Made by a program: the position numbers and the translations under genes
Notes under the pieces: model-generated
Database searches by the model: none
Seen by the model: the letters and a program-made list of their open reading frames with translations, nothing else
What the model was told of the DNA's origin: nothing
Origin: Deltaproteobacteria bacterium
GTDB lineage: Bacteria > Myxococcota_A > Polyangia > Haliangiales > Haliangiaceae
Direction of reading: 5' to 3'
NCBI GenBank assembly: GCA_021413675.1
Contig: JAIOQA010000195.1
Coordinates: 1 to 37,342, forward strand
DNA: 37,342 bases
In this document: one piece after another, positions 32,874 through 37,342 of the stretch
Numbering within the stretch: the first letter of the stretch is position 1
Layout: every line of letters begins with the position of its first letter

Positions 32874-32914
32874 ATCGCCCTTCGCCCCCGGGCCGCGTGA
32901 TACCAACGCAGGTC

Positions 32915-33610
32915 ATGGCGCCCATCCGCCACATCGCGACCGGCCGGCGCTCGGTCGACGTCGAGGTCTACCGCCCGACCGGCACCGGGCCATGGCCGGG
33001 TGTGCTGCTGCTGCACGAGCTCATCGGGCTCACCGATCAGGTCCGCGCCGATGCGGCGGACCTCGCGAGCCGCGGCTACCTCGTGTGGTGTCCCGATCTG
33101 TTCACCGGCGGCGCCGCGAGCTACTGCATCCGGCGGTTCTTCACGCCGACCGGGCTCGGCAACCACGCCGATGCCCAGGTCCGCGAGGTCGGCGCGCTGC
33201 TCGACACGCTCAAGGTCGATCCCGACTGCAACCGCCGCCTCGGGATGATCGGCATGTGCATGACCGGCGGCTTCGTGCTGCACATGGCCAAGCGCGACGA
33301 CATGGCGGCGCCGGTGGTCTATCACCACGCGCCCGGCATCACCGGCGCCGGCATCCCGGCCGCGGACGCCGCGCAGATCCGCGGGCCGGTCCAGGGCCAC
33401 TTTGCCGCCGACGACCGGATCTGCCCCAAGCGCCGGCCGGCGCAGCTGAAGGCCGCCCTGGGCGACCGGCTCGACCTCCACGTCCACGCGGACGCGGGCC
33501 ACGGCCTGCGCAGCCGGTTCCGGGCGACCGCGGCCGGCGCCGCCGCCTGGAGCGAGACCCTCGCGTTCCTCGACCGCCAGCTCGGTGCACGGCCCGCGGC
33601 CGTGTGCTAA
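32915..33610 (+). CDS. Dienelactone-hydrolase-family enzyme
   Basis: 231 residues. Alpha/beta hydrolase of the dienelactone hydrolase family, which uses a Cys-Asp-His triad. The nucleophile elbow is GMCMTGG, LLLHELIGL holds the conserved Glu, AADDRI the Asp and DAGHGL the His. It normally hydrolyses enol-lactones in aromatic degradation, but many family members are general esterases. The frame is open far upstream in an unrelated direction; MAPIRHIATGRRSVDVEVY is the natural start. Third gene in the plus-strand run, 41 bp after the MFS gene. Confidence 0.88.
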   Translation: MAPIRHIATGRRSVDVEVYRPTGTGPWPGVLLLHELIGLTDQVRADAADLASRGYLVWCPDLFTGGAASYCIRRFFTPTGLGNHADAQVREVGALLDTLKVDPDCNRRLGMIGMCMTGGFVLHMAKRDDMAAPVVYHHAPGITGAGIPAADAAQIRGPVQGHFAADDRICPKRRPAQLKAALGDRLDLHVHADAGHGLRSRFRATAAGAAAWSETLAFLDRQLGARPAAVC

Positions 33611-33625
33611 CAACCCGGACCCGCG

Positions 33626-34375
33626 ATGCCCAGTCCCGACGTGTCGATCGTGATCCCGGTCTACAACGAGGAGGGCATCCTGCGCGACGCCGTCGCCGAG
33701 CTCCGCGCGAGCTTCGCGGCGACCCGCGCGGCGCTCGGTGCTCCGCTCTCGTTCGAGATCATCCTCGCCGAGAACGGCTCCAAGGACCGCACCTTCGCGC
33801 TGGCCGAGGAGCTGGCCGCCGAGGCCGCCGGTGACGACACCGCGGTCGTGCGCGCGTTCTCGCTGGGCGAGCCCAACTACGGCAAGGCGCTGCGCCGCGG
33901 CATCCTCGAGGCCCGCGGCCGCTGGGTGATCTGCGAGGAGATCGATCTCTGCGACGCCGACTTCCACCGGCGCGCGCTCGCGCTCCTGCGCGCCGACGCC
34001 TGCGACTTCGTCGTCGGCTCGAAGGCGATGACCGGCGCCAACGATCAGCGCCCGATCTTCCGCCGCGCGGCGACCAAGATCATCAACGGCATGCTGCGCG
34101 TCGCGCTCGACTTCCGCGGCACCGACACCCACGGGCTCAAGGCGTTCAAGAAGGAGATCGTGGCGCCGGTCGCCGAGCGCTGCGTCGTCGATCGCGACCT
34201 GTTCGCCTCCGAGCTGGTGATCCGCGCCGGTCGCCGTGGCCTGCGCGTGACCGAGATCCCGGTGGTGCTCGCCGAGAAGCGGCCGCCGGCGATCAACCTG
34301 GTCAAGCGCGTGCCGCGGGTGCTGCGCGGCCTCGCGCGTCTGACCTGGGTGATCCGGATCCAGGACCGCGACTGA
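33626..34375 (+). CDS. GT2-family glycosyltransferase (dolichol-phosphate-mannose-synthase-like)
   Basis: 249 residues. [17 protein letters not shown] is the GT2 nucleotide-sugar motif, and [19 protein letters not shown] with [10 protein letters not shown] is the DxD-like region. Its short length and lack of a membrane tail suggest a DPM1-like enzyme that charges a polyprenyl phosphate. The product may feed the GT39-like protein at 28031, a link made only by family logic. Fifteen bp after the DLH gene and 10 bp before the polysaccharide deacetylase. Confidence 0.9.
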   Translation: MPSPDVSIVIPVYNEEGILRDAVAELRASFAATRAALGAPLSFEIILAENGSKDRTFALAEELAAEAAGDDTAVVRAFSLGEPNYGKALRRGILEARGRWVICEEIDLCDADFHRRALALLRADACDFVVGSKAMTGANDQRPIFRRAATKIINGMLRVALDFRGTDTHGLKAFKKEIVAPVAERCVVDRDLFASELVIRAGRRGLRVTEIPVVLAEKRPPAINLVKRVPRVLRGLARLTWVIRIQDRD

Positions 34376-34385
34376 GCGGAGTCCG

Positions 34386-35354
34386 ATGACCCGGCCCCGC
34401 GCGCGCTGCTCGGTCTCGATCGATCTCGATCCGATCCGCTGCTACTACCGCATCCACGGGCTCGGCGAGCCGCCCGAGGAGCTGCGCGCCACGATCATGC
34501 GCCGCGCGGTGCCGCGCTTCGCCCAGCTGTTCGCGGCGCGCGGCATCGTCGCCACCTTCTTCGTCGTCGGCGAGGACCTCGATCCCTCGTTCGATGCCCA
34601 CGACGCGCGCGCCGCTCACGCGCTGCTCGGCGAGCTGGTCGCCGCCGGCCACGAGCTCGGCAACCACTCGCACCGCCATCCCTACGAGCTCGCGCGCCTC
34701 GGCGCCGAGCGGGTCGCCGACGAGATCGGTCGCTGCGACGCGCTCCTGCGCACGGTCGATCCGCGCCCGGTCGCCGGGTTCCGCGCGCCCGGGTACGATC
34801 TCTCGCCGGTGATGGTCGCGGAGCTGTTGCGCCGCGGCTACTCGTACGACTCGTCGATCTTCCCGGCGCCCGGCTACTACGCCGCGAAGGCCGCGGTGAT
34901 GGGCGCGCTCGCCGCGCTCGGCCGGCCCAGCGGCGCGGTCATGACCAACCCGCGCGCGCTGGTCGCGCCGACCGATCCGTACCGGCCGTCGCCGAAGGCG
35001 CCGTGGCGCCGCGGCCAGGCCGCGATCGTCGAGCTGCCGATCGCGGTCACGCCGTGGCTGCGGCTGCCGGCGATCGGCACCAACCTGCTGATCGCGCCGC
35101 GCGCGATCCGCGATCGCGTGGTCGACGCGATGCTCGGCCGGTCGTTCTTCAACCTCGAGCTGCACGGCATCGATCTCGCCGACGCGGATCTCGATGGCAT
35201 CCCGGGCGAGCTGGTCGCGCGCCAGCCCGATCTGCGCGTGCCGCTCGCCGCCAAGCAGGCCGCGCTCGGCGCGATCCTCGATCGCGTGCTCGCGCGCGCC
35301 GACGTGATCACCCTGCGCGACGCCGCCGCCTGGGCGCAGCGCGAGGCGGCATAG
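34386..35354 (+). CDS. Polysaccharide deacetylase (NodB/CE4-like)
   Basis: 322 residues. NodB-fold metal triad: Asp of [16 protein letters not shown] for the His pair, then [11 protein letters not shown] for motif 3. The family removes N- or O-acetyl groups from peptidoglycan, chitin-like or capsular polymers. No signal peptide, so it probably works on a cytoplasmic or lipid-linked precursor, fitting the adjacent GT2. A GGAG Shine-Dalgarno lies just before ATG 34386. Last gene of the run; a 34-bp palindrome follows the stop. Confidence 0.88.
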   Translation: MTRPRARCSVSIDLDPIRCYYRIHGLGEPPEELRATIMRRAVPRFAQLFAARGIVATFFVVGEDLDPSFDAHDARAAHALLGELVAAGHELGNHSHRHPYELARLGAERVADEIGRCDALLRTVDPRPVAGFRAPGYDLSPVMVAELLRRGYSYDSSIFPAPGYYAAKAAVMGALAALGRPSGAVMTNPRALVAPTDPYRPSPKAPWRRGQAAIVELPIAVTPWLRLPAIGTNLLIAPRAIRDRVVDAMLGRSFFNLELHGIDLADADLDGIPGELVARQPDLRVPLAAKQAALGAILDRVLARADVITLRDAAAWAQREAA

Positions 35355-35649
35355 CAACCAACGTTGACGTCTTCGTCGACGACGACGTCAACGTGGGCGT
35401 GAGCGTTCTCGTCTGCGTTGTCGGCGACGGCGACGGCGACGTGAAACTTCGACGTTGACCTCGCGCGCAGCGCGGCCCGCGATCAGGTCGCACCTCGGCA
35501 GCGCCGCCGTCGAGGTCCACGTGAAACGTCGCCGTCGCCGTCGCGGTCGACGATCACGTCCACGATCTCGACTACGGGGTCGTCAACGTCGACGTGATCG
35601 TTCAACCTGGGCGTGGACGTGGTGGCGGTCGCGGGCGTGGGTGCGGGCG
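35355..35649. repeat. GC-rich inverted-repeat segment between convergent genes
   Basis: Starting 7 nt after the deacetylase stop, 35361-35394 is a 34-bp palindrome with one mismatched pair (arms ACGTTGACGTC and GACGTCAACGT). Further on, a GGCGAC tandem (35424-35442) is the exact 19-nt inverse of 35526-35544. The region repeats (G/A)ACGT(T/C)GAC words throughout. As annotated, its right half is read as the kinase tail, but it behaves as a non-coding spacer. The palindrome may end the deacetylase transcript and, from the other side, the kinase transcript. No T-run. Confidence 0.65.
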
Positions 35650-37054
35650 TCAGGTCAGCTCGTCGAACGCGCCGCCGATGATCTGGAACCGCCCGCCGAT
35701 CGCGCCGGCCTGACTGCCGAGCGCCGCGAGCCGCGTCGAGCCCGCCCGCGACATCCTTCACGCGCGCCTCGAGCTGGCCGATCTGGTAGTCGAGATCCCC
35801 GACCGGCTGCACCGCCTGGTGGGCCTTCTGCCGCTCGAAGCGCAGGTCGGCGATCGCGAACCGCAGCGAGCCCTCGCGCTCGCGCGCGTGCTGCACCGCC
35901 TCGGCCTGGCGCTCCTCGAGCGCGAGCCGCTCGCTCGCGACCCGCTGGCGCCGCTCGAGCGCGGCGTTGACCGTGGCGACCGCGGCCGTGAGCGCGTCGT
36001 CGCCCGGCCACTGGCTCGCGGTGACCTTGGCCAGATCGCGGAGCGCGGTCAGGATCTCGTCGCGCACGTCCTCGGACTGCGCGTTGGCGGTGTCGGCGTA
36101 GGCGATCGGCCGCGGCGCGCGCGAGCGATCGCGGTGCGTGACCTCCTCGGGCTCGCGCTCGCCGACCGCCTGGAACATGCCGGTGCGCGGCGGGCGCTTG
36201 AGCGGGAAGCCCGGCACGGTCTCGAGCGCCGCGCAGATCGCCTTTCCACTCGACGGGCGGCGATCGGGATCCTTGGCCAGCATCGCCAGCACCAGCGCCT
36301 CGAACACCGGCGGCACGCTCGCGACGCCCGGGATCTTCACCGACGACAGCGCCGCCGGCGAGGTGTGCAGGTGCGCCGCCATCACCAGCGCGCGGTTGCC
36401 CGTGAACGGCGGCGCGCCGGTGACGAGCTCGTGGGCGATGCAGCCGATCGCGTAGAGATCGCTGCGCGGATCGTCCTTGCCCGCGAGGCGCTCGGGCGCC
36501 ATGTACTCGGGCGTCCCGAACAGCTCGCCCTGCAGCGTGAGCTCGTCGCCGCCGCGCTGCGGATCGAGGACCTTGGCCAGCCCGAAGTCGAGGACCTTCA
36601 CGGTCTCGCTGCGGCCGCGCTCGCCGAGCAGCATCAGGTTGTTCGGCTTGAGATCGCGGTGCATCACGCCGTGGCTGTGCGCGTGATCGATCGCCGCGGC
36701 GAGCTGGTGCAGGATCACCAGCGCGCGCGGCAGCTCGAACCGGCGCTCGCGGCGCAGCGCCTGATCGAGCGCGACGCCGCCGGCGTACTCCATCGTGAGG
36801 TACAGCCGCCCGTCGGGCAGCTGGCCGAAATCGTAGATGCCGATGATGTTGGCGTGGCGCAGCCGGTTGATCGCGCGCGCCTCGCGCCGGAACCGCGACG
36901 CCAGCCGCGGATCGGCCGCCATCTCGGGGCGCAGCACCTTGATGGCCTCGCGCCGCCCGATGTGGATGTGCTCGACGAGGAAGACCTCGCCCATGGCTCC
37001 CGCCCCGATGCGCTCGAGCACGCGATAGGTGTGATCGAGGACGGTCCCAATCAT
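35483..37054 (-). CDS. Ser/Thr protein kinase with C-terminal coiled coil; 3' end probably frameshifted
   Basis: 523 residues as it reads, from ATG 37054 (MIGTVLDHTYRV, a usual kinase start). Glycine loop GAGAMG (17-22), Lys39, HRDLKPNN from His132, DFG from Asp156, GTPEYMAPERL; the kinase domain ends near 265. Residues ~340-435 are a charged coiled coil (RVASERLALEERQAEAV, QIGQLEARVKDVAGG). From about 436 the sequence turns Arg-rich, then becomes Asp/Val low complexity (NDHVDVDDPVVEIVDVIVDR). A GGGC tandem duplication at that point (35741-35748 on plus) explains this: with one copy the protein would end LGSQAGAIGGRFQIIGG plus AFDELT at stop 35650. Kinase activity itself looks intact. Confidence 0.85.
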   Translation of the reverse strand: MIGTVLDHTYRVLERIGAGAMGEVFLVEHIHIGRREAIKVLRPEMAADPRLASRFRREARAINRLRHANIIGIYDFGQLPDGRLYLTMEYAGGVALDQALRRERRFELPRALVILHQLAAAIDHAHSHGVMHRDLKPNNLMLLGERGRSETVKVLDFGLAKVLDPQRGGDELTLQGELFGTPEYMAPERLAGKDDPRSDLYAIGCIAHELVTGAPPFTGNRALVMAAHLHTSPAALSSVKIPGVASVPPVFEALVLAMLAKDPDRRPSSGKAICAALETVPGFPLKRPPRTGMFQAVGEREPEEVTHRDRSRAPRPIAYADTANAQSEDVRDEILTALRDLAKVTASQWPGDDALTAAVATVNAALERRQRVASERLALEERQAEAVQHAREREGSLRFAIADLRFERQKAHQAVQPVGDLDYQIGQLEARVKDVAGGLDAARGARQSGRRDRRAVPDHRRRVRRADLTPAPTPATATTSTPRLNDHVDVDDPVVEIVDVIVDRDGDGDVSRGPRRRRCRGAT

Positions 37055-37064
37055 CCGCAGCTCC

Positions 37065-37070
37065 AGCATA
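37065..37070 (-). promoter_or_regulatory. -10 element of the right-hand kinase
   Basis: TATGCT on the minus strand ends 10 nt before ATG 37054. The upstream ATG at 37069 lies inside this hexamer and is rejected. GGAG within the 10-nt gap may still serve as a Shine-Dalgarno. Confidence 0.45.
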
Positions 37071-37103
37071 CCGGAAGCCGCGGCGCCGTGGGGGCGCCCG
37101 CGC

Positions 37104-37342
37104 TCAGGGCGCCGCGAAGCGCAGCGGCACGACGATCGAGGTCGGCGCGGCGGTGCGCTCGAAGCGCATGGCCCGGGCGACCGCAATGACGCAGGCGCCG
37201 AACGCGGCGGTCGGGGCATCCGCCCGGGCGTCCTCGAGCTGGCCCGCGGGCGACACCCGGCCGAGCACGGTCACGGTCGCGCGCACCAGCCCGGGATCGA
37301 TCCGCAGGGCCCGGCGGAAGCAGCGCAGGAACGACGGCTGCG
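37104..37342 (-). CDS. C-terminal end of an AgmX/PglI-type (TonB-like) protein (5' partial)
   Basis: The frame is open to the right edge, so only the last 78 residues or so are seen: LRCFRRALRIDPGL, VRATVTVLGRVSPAGQL, and a C-terminal FGACVIAVARAMRFERT followed by VVPLRFAAP. This is the myxobacterial AgmX/PglI C-terminal pattern (a Cys before a long helix, RDPGL-like loop, final strand), usually the end of long envelope proteins with TonB-like or SPOR-like roles, some needed for gliding motility. A GTG at 37286 is in frame but internal. It precedes the kinase on the same strand with about 50 bp between. Confidence 0.7.
   Translation of the reverse strand, partial: QPSFLRCFRRALRIDPGLVRATVTVLGRVSPAGQLEDARADAPTAAFGACVIAVARAMRFERTAAPTSIVVPLRFAAP

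Noticed and set aside
35361..35590. Possible CRISPR array or tRNA in the repeat segment
   Set aside because: The repeats are unevenly spaced, inverted and unlike one another in length; no cloverleaf or cas gene is present.

Overview
This is a very GC-rich, gene-dense chromosomal window that looks like a member of the Myxococcota (Deltaproteobacteria, probably the Haliangium/Kofleriaceae side). The grounds are family content rather than any marker gene: two Hanks-type Ser/Thr kinases, PEGA-domain proteins, an AgmX/PglI-type C-terminal tail, a PilZ protein of the myxobacterial type, a collagen-like/DUF7151-like lipoprotein, a PocR-sigma54 activator and many small lipoproteins. I see no rRNA, tRNA, CRISPR array, insertion sequence or prophage.

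Layout. 2-5316: a kinase cut by the left edge, an LRR-like protein, a collagen-like beta-propeller lipoprotein, a 50-codon remnant of an Fpg/Nei DNA glycosylase overlapping a DUF2256-DUF3253 gene, and a small lipoprotein. 5396-7092: an ABC-2 exporter pair resembling YadG/YadH. 7074-13966: a lipoprotein and the gltBD operon (ammonium assimilation). 14072-20949: envelope proteins (a coiled-coil lipoprotein, three paralogous YD-repeat-like lipoproteins, two PEGA proteins) with ribonuclease D inserted among them. 21066-26240: a lipoprotein, an ArsA-like ATPase, a small unknown protein, an MBL-fold hydrolase, a PocR-sigma54 activator, yacG and an unknown gene. 26245-30364: a triple-domain universal stress protein, a PilZ protein and a GT39-like membrane protein. 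30502-35354: a plus-strand run of MBL hydrolase, MFS transporter, dienelactone-hydrolase-like enzyme, GT2 glycosyltransferase and polysaccharide deacetylase. 35355-37342: a GC-rich inverted-repeat segment, a second kinase whose 3' end looks frameshifted, and the tail of an AgmX/PglI-type protein.

The strongest window-wide signal is not a gene. Thirteen of about 22 transcription-unit heads carry a TAnnnT hexamer ending 5-10 nt before the start codon, and three more carry a near match with a plausible -35. This is the geometry of leaderless or nearly leaderless transcripts. It also decides several starts: GTG 5396, ATG 14072, TTG 23850, ATG 25722 and ATG 37054. gltB is the contrast, with a normal -35/-10, a leader and a Shine-Dalgarno sequence.

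Two decay events can be read directly. One is a glycosylase gene reduced to its first ~14 residues plus its zinc finger. The other is a 4-bp tandem duplication near the 3' end of the right-hand kinase; collapsing it restores a natural C-terminus and returns the repeat segment to intergenic status. No complete new defence or biosynthetic system was found. The transcription-start architecture and these two lesions are the observations most worth following up.
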